Part shown: positions 8,348-16,718 of the stretch, piece after piece
Layout: each line of letters starts with the position of its first letter
How positions within the stretch are numbered: the first letter of the stretch is position 1
Source of the DNA: Bacteroidota bacterium
GTDB taxonomy: Bacteria > Bacteroidota > Ignavibacteria > Kryptoniales > JAKASW01
Reading direction: 5' to 3'
Assembly: GCA_021789975.1 (NCBI GenBank)
Contig: JAJYIT010000003.1
Location: 62,001-126,000, forward strand
DNA length: 64,000 nucleotides
The notes under the pieces: model-generated
Seen by the model: only the letters and a program-made list of their open reading frames with translations
Told to the model about the DNA's origin: nothing
The model's database searches: none
Position numbers and translations under genes: made by a program

Positions 8348-8992
8348 ATGAAAAGCATGGTTGGTCTTACTCTGCTATTGTCAGTCATGGCCGTTGCGGT
8401 ATCCCCTTTATCCGCCCAGGAGCTGTCCTTGAAGGACCGTTCGATAATCGAGCTCAACGCCGGCATTTGAGGAGGATCGAAGGTATCAAACACGATAAGT
8501 CCATTCGGCATTAACTCCACCGCTGACATAGGTTCTTTTGTGGGCAGTATTGCATATGCTTACGGGCTGCGGGAGAACGTAGCAGTTACTCTGAGCGCAG
8601 GAGTTCTTACGACAAATGCAAGCAGCAATGTTGAGTTTATGGGTGTCAGAAGTGAAGCAAGCACTGTGGTGCCGATACTGGTCGGTCTCAGGTACTATGT
8701 ACCGGCTCCCGAACCCGGCGCGAAAGTACGCCCGTTCCTTTCGGTAGGAGTCGGCAGCTACATGGGATTCGATTCAGGCGTTAACTTCGACGGTGCAATC
8801 GTCACCGAAAGTAGATCTGAATCCGCTTTCGGTGGGAGGTTGGGTGTCGGACTGGATCTCTTCACCGGCTATCATTTTAAGTTTGTGGTGAACGCCGGCT
8901 ACAATCTGATGACCGACTTTTCACAGCCGATCGGTGCGAGGAGTAATTACAACGGAGGCGATTTCTCGCTGGGGATCGGCTGGGCGATATAG
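8348..8992 (+). pseudogene. Outer-membrane beta-barrel gene interrupted by in-frame TGA at codon 41
   Basis: ATG at 8348, behind the ribosome-binding site GGGAGG, opens a signal peptide (MKSMVGLTLLLSVMAVAV then SPLSAQE). The frame reads IIELNAGI, then TGA at 8468-8470, then GGSKVSNTISPFGIN, and continues without interruption to TAG at 8990. The mature part has alternating beta strands and ends DFSLGIGWAI, as outer-membrane barrels do. The stop falls where barrel proteins of this type often have Trp (LNAGxWGG), so a single TGG-to-TGA change explains it. Full length would be 214 residues. Other genes in the window end in TGA, so general recoding is unlikely. It could be a real nonsense mutation, a strain polymorphism or an assembly error. 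The downstream part could only be made from an internal start. Confidence 0.85.
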
Positions 8993-8995
8993 CGC

Positions 8996-9844
8996 TCAGC
9001 TTTCTCTCAGTGCTATGACTTCTCTAAGAGTGTAAATAAAAGCCGGGACTGCAATTATCACCATAAAGAGAGCTATGAGCAGATAGCCGCTGTCTACAGG
9101 TAAGTTCCGATCCAGGCGGAGAAGTGTTGCGACACCGAAAATGGCGAACAAAATTCCACCGAAGAAAAGTGTTCCTCCGCCTGTTTGTCCCCCAATCAGT
9201 CTAATTTCCGTCTCACTCAAAAAATGTGACCATCGCATCGATGAGCCGAGCAGGTAACCGATTCCCGCGAGCATAATTGCCGTACCCAGCCCAAACGCCA
9301 AGCCCGGCATGAAACCGATCCACGGACTCCGCATCGCGGGTGCCGCAACCGTGTTGACAAAGAGTGAGAAGCCGCCGAACCCAAATCCGGCGATGAACCC
9401 ATGAACGATTGTCCACTTAGCGGGCATCGCCTCCGACTCGCGGACATCTGCTTCATGGTGGTGTCTTGAAAGAACCGAAAGTGACCTGCCCATCTCCAGT
9501 CCCTTCTCATGATGGTGGCCAAGCAAATGTAGATGCGGATAACGGTTCTTGCGCAGCACCACTGCACCGGCTGCCGACATTGCACCACCAACTATCATAT
9601 AAACGATTCCGTTGACGGATGCGGACAGGAGAAACGGAACAAGGGCCAGGTACGCGACTTCCGCGAGAAGCATTCTCTGCACTGTGAATGCGGCCGAGAA
9701 AAAAAGCCCGGCCTTCATTCCCTCTTTGCCGGTTGCTCCGCCGACTGCATAGCTGAATGTTATGGGCCACGTGTGCTCATCCGGAAGGACACCATGGAGC
9801 AGCCCGAAGAGGAATGAGTATAAAACAGCTGTTAATGGTGTCAC
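8996..9844 (-). CDS. NicO/UreH-like membrane transporter with histidine-rich loop
   Basis: A 282-residue polytopic membrane protein. The first helix contains LHGVLPDEHTWPI, which resembles the metal-binding helix HxxxxDH of the NicO/RcnA nickel-cobalt exporters and UreH-like proteins. The central cytoplasmic-type loop is rich in histidine (HLHLLGHHHEKG and SRHHHE), again as in metal exporters. The second half has paired helices around HGFIAGFGFGGFSLF and GIGYLLGSS. A divalent metal cargo is likely but unproven; sulfite-exporter-like proteins share the topology. The start is GTG at 9844. It lies 18 bases downstream of the DsrE-like gene, so the two probably form one transcript. Confidence 0.75.
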   Translation of the reverse strand: MTPLTAVLYSFLFGLLHGVLPDEHTWPITFSYAVGGATGKEGMKAGLFFSAAFTVQRMLLAEVAYLALVPFLLSASVNGIVYMIVGGAMSAAGAVVLRKNRYPHLHLLGHHHEKGLEMGRSLSVLSRHHHEADVRESEAMPAKWTIVHGFIAGFGFGGFSLFVNTVAAPAMRSPWIGFMPGLAFGLGTAIMLAGIGYLLGSSMRWSHFLSETEIRLIGGQTGGGTLFFGGILFAIFGVATLLRLDRNLPVDSGYLLIALFMVIIAVPAFIYTLREVIALRES

Positions 9845-9862
9845 CTTCAGTACTCCAGAAAT

Positions 9863-10213
9863 TTATGGGCGTATGTATGCCCAGCCGTCAGTCTGTTTCT
9901 TGACGAGTTCGCTCACGCCTGAAGAAACAACTTCAACATGATTGAAGAGCGAATCCGGCGCGAAGCCCAACTTCCGCAGCGAATTTGCGCAAGCCACCAA
10001 GCGAACTCCCTTTGCGGCTAGAGTCTCTATCCGGGAAGCGTGCTGGCCAGGCGTGCCGAGAAATATCCTCACTCCTTCAGAATTTGAAACCAACTCTATT
10101 TCCACGTCTTCCTGTCCCACATCTGCGATAAGATTTTCAATGTTGTTAAATACGAGCTCAGCTCGTGCGTTTGTTCCCTCGTCTATGTGAAATACGACTT
10201 TATACTTCTTCAT
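9863..10213 (-). CDS. DsrE/DsrF-like sulfur-relay family protein
   Basis: A 116-residue cytoplasmic protein with the DsrE-type fold: MKKYKVVFHIDEG at the N-terminus, alternating beta-alpha units, and a Cys in the position used by DsrE-like carriers (VRLVACANSLRKLG, around residue 75). Relatives carry sulfur as a persulfide or act as small regulatory subunits. No other dsr or tus genes are nearby. It starts at ATG 10213 and precedes the NicO/UreH-like gene by 18 bases, so a link between sulfur chemistry and metal export is possible but speculative. Confidence 0.8.
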   Translation of the reverse strand: MKKYKVVFHIDEGTNARAELVFNNIENLIADVGQEDVEIELVSNSEGVRIFLGTPGQHASRIETLAAKGVRLVACANSLRKLGFAPDSLFNHVEVVSSGVSELVKKQTDGWAYIRP

Positions 10214-10386
10214 ATGGAGACTTTATAATTTAACACGGATTACTGTTTCTATGCGATTGCGAATTTTGTCTTCTCAATAGTTTGATGCTACAACCATCTC
10301 CGCAGATTCCGACAGGCCACGAGTAGTGAAGAAAAGGGACATATCTGCGCCATCCCATGAATCCACTAAAAGGTTATTAGCCGAGA

Positions 10387-11568
10387 TTGTCGAAGAGATA
10401 TTTACGAGGATTTTCTTTATCTTCAAACATGTTCAACGTCATCATTCTCGGTCTGACATCTTTCTTCACTGACATATCGTCTGAGATGATTTATCCGCTT
10501 ATACCCTTCTTTCTTACTACAACGCTCGGCGCGAGTCCAGCAGTGCTCGGTCTCATTGAAGGTGTTGCGGAGAGTGCCGCAAGCCTTCTCAAAGTAGTAT
10601 CGGGGTACATCTCAGACAAATTTAGAAACAGAAGAGTCTTAGCTATCAGCGGATACTCATCTTCGGCTATAGGCAAGTTTCTGTTGTACGCTGCCAACAG
10701 CTGGGGCATAGTCTTCGGCGCGCGAGTTGTCGACAGGTTGGGAAAAGGCATTCGCACTGCCCCGCGCGACGCGCTCATCGCCGACAGTACCGATGAGAAG
10801 AAAAGAGGCATGGCCTTCGGATTACATCGGACTCTCGACACAACGGGTGCGGCCATAGGTGTGGTCCTGGCATATTTCTTTCTGACTCGATACGGGGGCG
10901 AGTATTCTCATGTTTTTCTATGGTCGCTCGTCCCCGCCGGGATCGGAGTAGTCTTGCTGTTCTTCGCGCGAGAGAAGAAAACGAAGTTGAGCGCGCGGAA
11001 GCCGCCGCCGCTAAAGTGGAAAGTCCTGCCGAGAAAACTCCAGCTCTTCCTGGTAGTCGCCTTCGTCTTTACTCTTGGAAACTCCTCGAACACATTTCTC
11101 CTTTTAAGGTCTCAAAATGTAGGCTTCACTCCGGCGAGTGCAATCCTCCTCTACCTGGTCTACAACATTGTGTACGGCCTCGTCTCCTATCCGGCTGGTA
11201 GACTCTCCGACCGGTTCGGCCGAAAGCGGCTGCTCGTTTCAGGATATTTGTTCTACGGTCTGGTATATCTCGGCTTCGCGGTCGTGACCGGAGCAGATCG
11301 GGCATGGTTGATGTGGGTTCTCTTCGGAATGTACGGTTTGTACAGCGGGTTCACGGAAGGGGTTGAGAAGGCTTTGATCGCAGACCTCGCTCCGTCGGAG
11401 ATACGCGCAACAGCAATTGGACTTCACGCTACAATCCTGGGAATCGGTCTATTCCCTGCATCTCTCGTCGCCGGAGAACTCTGGCAGCATATCGGGCCCT
11501 CCGCCGCATTCTATTTCGGGGCCGGCACAGGCGTCGTCGCCGCAGTAGGATTGCTTTTCACGTTGTGA
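10387..11568 (+). CDS. Major facilitator superfamily transporter
   Basis: A 393-residue inner-membrane MFS protein with about twelve helices. The opening helix NVIILGLTSFFTDISSEMIY is typical of a widespread subgroup of putative drug or metabolite exporters. The loop 2-3 motif appears as GYISDKFRNRRVLAISGY, and its second-half repeat is GRLSDRFGRKRLLVSGY. The substrate is unknown. TTG at 10387 gives the N-terminal extension seen in relatives; ATG at 10429 is the alternative. It is monocistronic, followed by the epimerase gene on the same strand after about 100 bases. Confidence 0.9.
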   Translation: MSKRYLRGFSLSSNMFNVIILGLTSFFTDISSEMIYPLIPFFLTTTLGASPAVLGLIEGVAESAASLLKVVSGYISDKFRNRRVLAISGYSSSAIGKFLLYAANSWGIVFGARVVDRLGKGIRTAPRDALIADSTDEKKRGMAFGLHRTLDTTGAAIGVVLAYFFLTRYGGEYSHVFLWSLVPAGIGVVLLFFAREKKTKLSARKPPPLKWKVLPRKLQLFLVVAFVFTLGNSSNTFLLLRSQNVGFTPASAILLYLVYNIVYGLVSYPAGRLSDRFGRKRLLVSGYLFYGLVYLGFAVVTGADRAWLMWVLFGMYGLYSGFTEGVEKALIADLAPSEIRATAIGLHATILGIGLFPASLVAGELWQHIGPSAAFYFGAGTGVVAAVGLLFTL

Positions 11569-11664
11569 CGGGAAAAATAGTTTTCCTCTTTTCGTTGGAT
11601 TATATTCCCCTGTTGAGTGTCCATGGCATCCACGGGATCTAAGAACTGTGAGAGAGGAGGACAT

Positions 11665-12597
11665 GTGAGTTATCATACAATACTCGGGGCCGGCGGAATC
11701 GTCGGAAACGGAATTGCGAGCGCGCTGGTCTCGGAAGGAAAACTCGTTCGATTGGTTTCGCGAACCGGGTTCGCGATGGATGGGGCTGTTTCCTCGAAGG
11801 CCGATATTTCAAATGCGAGTCAAGCGGCCGAGGTCGTCAAAGATTCAGCAGTAGTGTATTTGAGTGCAGGGTTGAAGTACGACCACAGAATATGGGCTGA
11901 ACTCTGGCCACGGATCATGTCGAACACGATCGAAGCCTGCAAGCAGGCAAACGCAAAACTGGTTTTCTTCGACAACGTTTATGCGTACAGGAAAGTGAGC
12001 GGTCCGATGACAGAATCTACTCAATACAACCCGTGCAGTAAGAAAGGCGAGATAAGGGCAAAGGTCGCAACACAACTATCTGATGAGATGAAAGGCGGAA
12101 ACATCAGTGCCATGATAGTAAGGTCGGCAGATTTCTACGGCCCGGGTGCTGACAAAACCGGTGTGCCGAATATTCTGGTCTTTCAATCCCTTGCCGGCGG
12201 AAGGAAACCGAGCTGTCTGGTTACTGACGGCGCTAAACATTCGTACACTTACACAACGGATATTGGGCAGGCCGTTGCGGCTCTGGCAGGATCCGATGAT
12301 GCCTATGGTGAGGTGTGGCACCTTCCGACGGCGCCGAACCCGTTCACAGCCAGAGAATTTATAATTCAAGCCGCACGCGAGTTCGGAGTTGAGGGACGAT
12401 ACCGTGTTTTATCCAAAGGGATGATCCGGCTGATGGGATTGTTTGACCGGACCATTGCCGAACTGTTCGAGATGGCCTATCAGAACGAATTCGAATATAT
12501 CTTCGACTCTTCAAAATTCCAGAACGCTTTCGGAATCCGCCCGACTCCATACACCGTCGGGATACGAAACACCGTTGAATACTACAGAAAGAAATGA
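11665..12597 (+). CDS. NAD(P)-dependent epimerase/dehydratase-like protein (atypical SDR)
   Basis: A protein of about 310 residues with an N-terminal Rossmann fold (TILGAGGIVGNGIASALV). Downstream are KLVFFDNVYAYRKVSGPM and NPCSKKGEIRAKVA, conserved in a family usually annotated as NAD-dependent epimerase/dehydratase. The classical YxxxK catalytic pair is not evident, so it belongs with atypical extended SDRs. The DFYGPGADKTG motif and the sugar-epimerase-like C-terminal half are present. The start is GTG at 11665: GAGAGGAGG lies just upstream and the Rossmann strand begins straight after; the ATG at 11617 would add 16 residues that look unrelated. Substrate unknown; soluble. Confidence 0.82.
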   Translation: MSYHTILGAGGIVGNGIASALVSEGKLVRLVSRTGFAMDGAVSSKADISNASQAAEVVKDSAVVYLSAGLKYDHRIWAELWPRIMSNTIEACKQANAKLVFFDNVYAYRKVSGPMTESTQYNPCSKKGEIRAKVATQLSDEMKGGNISAMIVRSADFYGPGADKTGVPNILVFQSLAGGRKPSCLVTDGAKHSYTYTTDIGQAVAALAGSDDAYGEVWHLPTAPNPFTAREFIIQAAREFGVEGRYRVLSKGMIRLMGLFDRTIAELFEMAYQNEFEYIFDSSKFQNAFGIRPTPYTVGIRNTVEYYRKK

Positions 12598-12615
12598 AAC
12601 CAGGCTTAGTGAGAG

Positions 12616-13191
12616 ATGAAAGAGAATAGAGTGTTGGGTTATGCGCTGACAGCCATTCTACCGGCGATCTGCTCAATTGCCCTCGGGGTGTTACTCTTCC
12701 GCGAAAATGTGTTCAACCGGGCCGGCGTCGGCTTTCAATTTATTTCTCTTGGTACAATAGGCGGAATCGTCTATGCAAGCCTGCTGTACCTGCCGAAGCT
12801 TCCGTCGATCTTGATAGCGATCCTGCTTCTTGTCCTGGATGAAGTCCTTCTTCATTCTTATCGATTGACGTATCCCTGGGAGGATGTACTTTACTTCTTG
12901 GGATTATGTGTGGTTTTGTGGCTCTCGGCCGGATATTTTCACAAGAGACTGCGTCACGTGGTTCTTGCACGTATGTTAATTATCGGCGCGTTGACCGGAA
13001 TATCATATGTAATCGTAACAGTCGTGCTTTATGTTGCGATCCGGTTAATTCCTTCTATGCCGGCTTTCAATCTCACACAAATGTTTTACTACGACTCGGC
13101 GCAGGGATTCCTCCTCGGATCCAGTCTCGGAGCGGGTGTAGAACTCGCAGAGAGTTTTCTGCGAAGGATTGCTCGGGATAAAGGGGTTTAG
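12616..13191 (+). CDS. Conserved membrane protein of unknown function
   Basis: A 191-residue protein with about six hydrophobic spans (for example LTAILPAICSIALGVLLF, ILIAILLLVLDEVLL and ISYVIVTVVLYVAI). It ends in a charged tail, ESFLRRIARDKGV. I do not recognise a family. It begins 18 bases after the epimerase stop, so the two genes are probably co-transcribed. No catalytic motif is visible. Confidence 0.7.
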   Translation: MKENRVLGYALTAILPAICSIALGVLLFRENVFNRAGVGFQFISLGTIGGIVYASLLYLPKLPSILIAILLLVLDEVLLHSYRLTYPWEDVLYFLGLCVVLWLSAGYFHKRLRHVVLARMLIIGALTGISYVIVTVVLYVAIRLIPSMPAFNLTQMFYYDSAQGFLLGSSLGAGVELAESFLRRIARDKGV

Positions 13192-13288
13192 CTGCATCTG
13201 AAGTTGTCGGTGAACCTGAAACAACTTGGCTGTTGATCCGTCGATTCAGGTAAGCTGAATCATCCAGGTCGCAAGGTGCAAGGCAAAA

Positions 13289-14407
13289 ATGGTTGAAGAC
13301 AAACCGAAAAAGAGAGGAAGGAAAAGGGATCGCATCCTGCGGGAAACGATCGTCAACGATTTCCGCAGCGGCGACATCGTCGCTTCGCTTAGGAGAGATT
13401 TCAGGGACCTGTACGCATTTTACATCGACGCAGAAACCCAGGAAAGACTTCGAACATACCCTCGTGTCTCAAAGTTCATCCACGCATCATGGTATTTACT
13501 TAAGAGCCTCATACTCAAGCTTACACCGGCCAGGCGGCTCCTTCTACTCATCAGCATAGTGCTCTTCTTCTTCGGCGATATAAAGGTTACCGGGCATCAA
13601 TTCACGGTATCGGTAGACAACGGCATCCTTAGTTATTTCCTTCTCCTCCTTGTGTTGATGCTTGAACTGAAAGACAAACTGTTGGCACACGACGAACTGA
13701 GGATCGGGCGCACCGTACAGCGCGAGCTCTTGCCGGAGGAGAACCCGACTATCGCGGGATGGTCGGTCTGGCTTTTCACGAGACCCGCGAACGACGTGGG
13801 AGGTGATCTGGTCGATTACATCAACCTGGACGAGAACCGGCTGGCATTAGCCATCGGAGATGTAGCAGGCAAAGGACTGGGCGCTGCACTACTTATGTCG
13901 AAATTACAGTCCACGCTTCGAGCAATCGCACCGGATTATGAATCTCTTTCAGAGCTTGGTAATAGACTAAATCTTATTTTTTGCCGTGACAGTCTGCCAA
14001 ACAAATTTGCGACGTTGGTTTACTTCGAGGTTGCTCAAAACTCCGGCAGGGTACGGCTCTTAAACGCAGGCCATCTTCCCCCGCTCTGGCTTCACGGCGG
14101 AAAAGTAGAAGAACTTCCGCATGGCGCGCCGGCACTTGGTTTAATGAAAACCTCAAAGTATGAAGAGCATGGACTGGACCTGGACCCCGGAGATTTGCTG
14201 GTTGCTTATTCTGACGGTGTCACAGAAGCGCGGAATGAGAGGAACGAATTCTTCGGAGATCAGAGGTTAAGGGCAATCGTCGAAAGATCGGTTGGTGTTT
14301 CTCCGGAAAAAGTGGGAGAGAGAATCCTGCAGGAAGTAGACCACTTCGTCGGCGAGGCACCTCCGAGCGATGACCTCTCACTTGTGATAGCGAAGAGGTG
14401 GAGTTAA
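13289..14407 (+). CDS. Membrane-anchored SpoIIE/RsbU-type Ser/Thr phosphatase
   Basis: A 372-residue protein. A basic N-terminus (KPKKRGRKRDR) and two hydrophobic stretches (ARRLLLLISIVLFFFG and LSYFLLLLVLMLEL) are followed by a PP2C SpoIIE-type phosphatase from about 150 to the end. Typical motifs are VQRELLPEENP, ANDVGGDLVDY, AIGDVAGKGLGAALLM, LNAGHLPPLW, LLVAYSDGVTEARN and PPSDDLSLVI. Metal-binding aspartates sit in GGDLVD, GDVAGKG, SDGVTE and DDLS. Relatives dephosphorylate anti-anti-sigma proteins in partner switching. No STAS or anti-sigma kinase gene is next to it; a SpoIIAA-like gene occurs near 42.9 kb. No sensor domain other than the membrane segment is seen. Confidence 0.92.
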   Translation: MVEDKPKKRGRKRDRILRETIVNDFRSGDIVASLRRDFRDLYAFYIDAETQERLRTYPRVSKFIHASWYLLKSLILKLTPARRLLLLISIVLFFFGDIKVTGHQFTVSVDNGILSYFLLLLVLMLELKDKLLAHDELRIGRTVQRELLPEENPTIAGWSVWLFTRPANDVGGDLVDYINLDENRLALAIGDVAGKGLGAALLMSKLQSTLRAIAPDYESLSELGNRLNLIFCRDSLPNKFATLVYFEVAQNSGRVRLLNAGHLPPLWLHGGKVEELPHGAPALGLMKTSKYEEHGLDLDPGDLLVAYSDGVTEARNERNEFFGDQRLRAIVERSVGVSPEKVGERILQEVDHFVGEAPPSDDLSLVIAKRWS

Positions 14408-14439
14408 CAAATTCACAATTCAAGATTCTGAAGTTTTAA

Positions 14440-15216
14440 TTACTTCCCAAAGATTCCGTATTTGTCATGTTCAAAGTGGTAAATCTTCGCCACTTCAACC
14501 TCGAATTTCTTGAGCCATGTGAAACGGTGTAAGGTTACGCCAATCAGCATCCCGACCAGCGGCCCTACAAAATAAATCCACCAGCCATACCAGACTCCCG
14601 AAACAAGCGACGGACCGAAGCTCCTCGCGGGATTTGTGCTTGTTCCTGAGATTGGCGCTTCCAACCAAACCATGACGGCGTACAAAAATGGGAAGAGGAG
14701 CGGAGTATATTTCCTGAGTCTTTTGTGTCCGAGGAAAGTGAAGAGCCCTAAGATAAGACAAATGGTTGTAGCGATTTCGCCGATAAGTGCTTCGAACATG
14801 GTGTACCCGTTGCCGGGTGTCGTGCTGGCGAAAGCGATGCTCTTCCCCGATTGTCCCCACAACAGAAGTGGGACAGCACCGGCAATGGCACCAACGAACT
14901 GTGCCACGATGTATCCGATGGTTTCTCTGGAGGATAGCTTTCCTTTGATTCGGAACGCGAGCGTCACCACCGGGTTTATGTGTGCACCGCTAATCTTGCC
15001 AACCTGTGAATAAGCTATAGAAGCACCGGTAGCGCCGAAGAGGAACCCGGTGATAAGTCGCCTCAGTCCTTCGCTTGGGATGACCGAGGCCATCGGCGTT
15101 CGCGTGCCGAAATCAAGAATAACAAACGAGCAGCCGATGCCGATCAGGAGCGCAGTGCCGACAAGTTCAGAGAGATAAGTTTGCCAAGGAAGCTTCATAA
15201 AGATCAGTCTAAACAT
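14440..15216 (-). CDS. Aquaporin / MIP-family channel
   Basis: A 258-residue six-helix channel of the major intrinsic protein family. The second signature is classical, SGTSTNPARSFGPSLVSG, while the first reads SGAHINPVVTLAFRIKG, with NPV in place of NPA. The length and helix pattern are normal for water or small-solute channels. NPV variants of the first motif occur in some bacterial aquaporins and could alter selectivity. Start candidates are ATG 15216 and ATG 15198; the second gives MKLPWQTYLSELVGTALL, typical of the family, and may be the true start. It is divergent from the lipoprotein gene. Confidence 0.9.
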   Translation of the reverse strand: MFRLIFMKLPWQTYLSELVGTALLIGIGCSFVILDFGTRTPMASVIPSEGLRRLITGFLFGATGASIAYSQVGKISGAHINPVVTLAFRIKGKLSSRETIGYIVAQFVGAIAGAVPLLLWGQSGKSIAFASTTPGNGYTMFEALIGEIATTICLILGLFTFLGHKRLRKYTPLLFPFLYAVMVWLEAPISGTSTNPARSFGPSLVSGVWYGWWIYFVGPLVGMLIGVTLHRFTWLKKFEVEVAKIYHFEHDKYGIFGK

Positions 15217-15268
15217 TCAGAGTGAAAGATTCCAAGCCGAGTAAAACACAGAGTAATCAATCGTCGGC

Positions 15269-15297
15269 TTGACAATCCCAGAATATGCTCCTACATT
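15269..15297 (+). promoter_or_regulatory. Sigma-70-like promoter for the lipoprotein gene
   Basis: TTGACA at 15269-15274 and TACATT at 15292-15297 are separated by exactly 17 bases. Transcription would start near 15304, leaving a short leader with GGGGGC ahead of the GTG at 15325. Confidence 0.6.
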
Positions 15298-15324
15298 GTC
15301 GCTACTGTCAGGGGGCGTTAAGTC

Positions 15325-16116
15325 GTGCGCAAGGGATTAGATGTCCTTGCTCTTTTTGCATGGATTGCAATCGCCGCGATACTATTTACTGAGTCGGGCT
15401 GCCGTAGAAATCCAGTCGCACCTACCCCGCCCAAGGACCCGTGCACATACACGTGGACAATAGACACGCTCTCATATCTCGGAAGTGCCCAAACAATAAT
15501 GCAGTCTATATGGGGAAGCTCGCCAAAAGACGTTTATGTCGTTGGACATAACGATACGGGGGATGGCAAGATGTATCACTTCGACGGCAAAACGTGGACA
15601 CCGGTCACTCTTTACTTCCCTGACAGATGGGGAAATGCCGCAATTGATCTCGGCGATATTTACGGTTTTGCACCCAACGATATATGGGCGGTAGGACAAA
15701 GGGTTCTATCCAACCCCAATCCGCCACCAAATTTCCTGGACAGCAGTCTCGTAATTCATTTCGATGGGATTCAGTGGAACGAGGTCATGCTTCCGAGAAA
15801 GCGTCTTCTTAACCGTGTGGGGGGAAGCTCACCAAACGATATCTGGATGGGAGGCATAAATGGCACGTTGTACCATTATGATGGTTCAAAGGTGAAGCCT
15901 GATTCGGTTCCATTTCAAATTCCCTCTAACGCGGAGCCGTTTTACAATTTCATTTCCTTCTCGGGCAGTTCTACCGAAGGTAGGTATGCACTTTTGTCGA
16001 CTCCAGGTGGCAGCTATCTTCTCTTTAGCCATCAGTCAGGAACATGGGCAGTAACCGATAGCTTCCTCTATCACTCCAAATCAATGCTTGCGAAGGTAAC
16101 AGGGTCTTGCCCGTGA
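15325..16116 (+). CDS. Lipoprotein with propeller-like repeats, possibly truncated
   Basis: A 263-residue predicted lipoprotein: signal segment then lipobox FTESGC (Cys26) and a Pro-rich linker. Three repeat units of roughly 50 residues each start with a pattern like IWGSSPKDVYVVG (62-74), IYGFAPNDIWAVG (112-124) and VGGSSPNDIWMGG (165-177), each followed by HFDG or HYDG. This suggests blades of a beta-propeller on the cell surface. The chain stops abruptly at SMLAKVTGSCP, inside a 9-bp inverted repeat, where further blades would be expected, so the gene may be shortened. The start is GTG 15325 behind AGGGGGCG. Function unknown. Confidence 0.7.
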   Translation: MRKGLDVLALFAWIAIAAILFTESGCRRNPVAPTPPKDPCTYTWTIDTLSYLGSAQTIMQSIWGSSPKDVYVVGHNDTGDGKMYHFDGKTWTPVTLYFPDRWGNAAIDLGDIYGFAPNDIWAVGQRVLSNPNPPPNFLDSSLVIHFDGIQWNEVMLPRKRLLNRVGGSSPNDIWMGGINGTLYHYDGSKVKPDSVPFQIPSNAEPFYNFISFSGSSTEGRYALLSTPGGSYLLFSHQSGTWAVTDSFLYHSKSMLAKVTGSCP

Positions 16117-16128
16117 AGTCTTCGCAAG
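16087..16128. repeat. Inverted repeat spanning the lipoprotein stop codon
   Basis: CTTGCGAAG at 16087-16095 is exactly complementary to CTTCGCAAG at 16120-16128; an inner GGG-TCTTG-CCC hairpin sits in the loop. The TGA stop at 16114-16116 lies in between. It separates the convergent lipoprotein and nucleotidyltransferase genes and could be a bidirectional terminator or the scar of an insertion that shortened the lipoprotein gene. Confidence 0.55.
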
Positions 16129-16160
16129 GTTGAAGGCAAAGTGACACATCACGTTCCCAA

Positions 16161-16718
16161 TCACGAATTGCGAAGCACTTTCAGTTTTCTCATTATATCC
16201 GGTGATTCCTTAAGCTCGCAGAGGGGTTCCAACTCTGACATGATTAGTTGCCAGTCTAATGTATCGCCCTGGCGTGCTATGATTCCCTTGATGTCAGCCC
16301 AGTCGCGGTCGCGTTCCGCAAAAGCTTTCATCACCATCAGATCCTCCGCGGAGCAAGTGCGCAAGGCTATTCCCGGATAGAACTCAAATTGGGTGGCTCT
16401 TTCGACTACTCGTTCCTCGAAAGGCAAACCGCCGAGCGCCAAATCGATGTCCGTACCATCTTCTGCCTTCAATAACATCACACGGCGCTTCAGTGCAAAC
16501 TCCCGCGCCTCCGGAACACGCGTGCCGAAATGTTTCAGCAAGTCATCGATGTATTCTTCTTCATTGCCAAACCCAGACAGAAGTGTCACGTCCACATCGA
16601 GTGTCAATCGAGGTTCTCCCCATCGCTGCACCGCCAGCCCGCCGATAATGCACGACCGCCATTCCCTCGAATCCAGATAACTCTGCAGGCGCCTGGCAGC
16701 TTCAAACAAATCCCTCAT
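16161..16718 (-). CDS. AbiEii/MNT-like nucleotidyltransferase-fold protein
   Basis: A 185-residue protein of the nucleotidyltransferase fold. IIGGLAVQRWGEPRLTLDVDV carries the family core: the GG of the active-site turn and the paired acidic residues DVD. TDIDLALGG provides a third acidic position, and AEDLMVMKAFAERDRDWADI is the conserved helical signature of AbiEii/DUF6036-like proteins. Such proteins include toxins that add nucleotides to tRNA or other targets, and uncharacterised relatives. Its ATG overlaps the stop codon of the upstream 74-residue gene by four bases (ATGA), a layout typical of two-gene toxin-antitoxin modules. Toxicity is inference. Confidence 0.8.
   Translation of the reverse strand: MRDLFEAARRLQSYLDSREWRSCIIGGLAVQRWGEPRLTLDVDVTLLSGFGNEEEYIDDLLKHFGTRVPEAREFALKRRVMLLKAEDGTDIDLALGGLPFEERVVERATQFEFYPGIALRTCSAEDLMVMKAFAERDRDWADIKGIIARQGDTLDWQLIMSELEPLCELKESPDIMRKLKVLRNS

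Noticed and set aside
8468-8470. TGA recoded as Trp or selenocysteine
   Set aside because: Many genes in the window end in TGA, no selenocysteine insertion structure is apparent, and barrel proteins have no use for selenocysteine at this place. A plain nonsense change or error is simpler.
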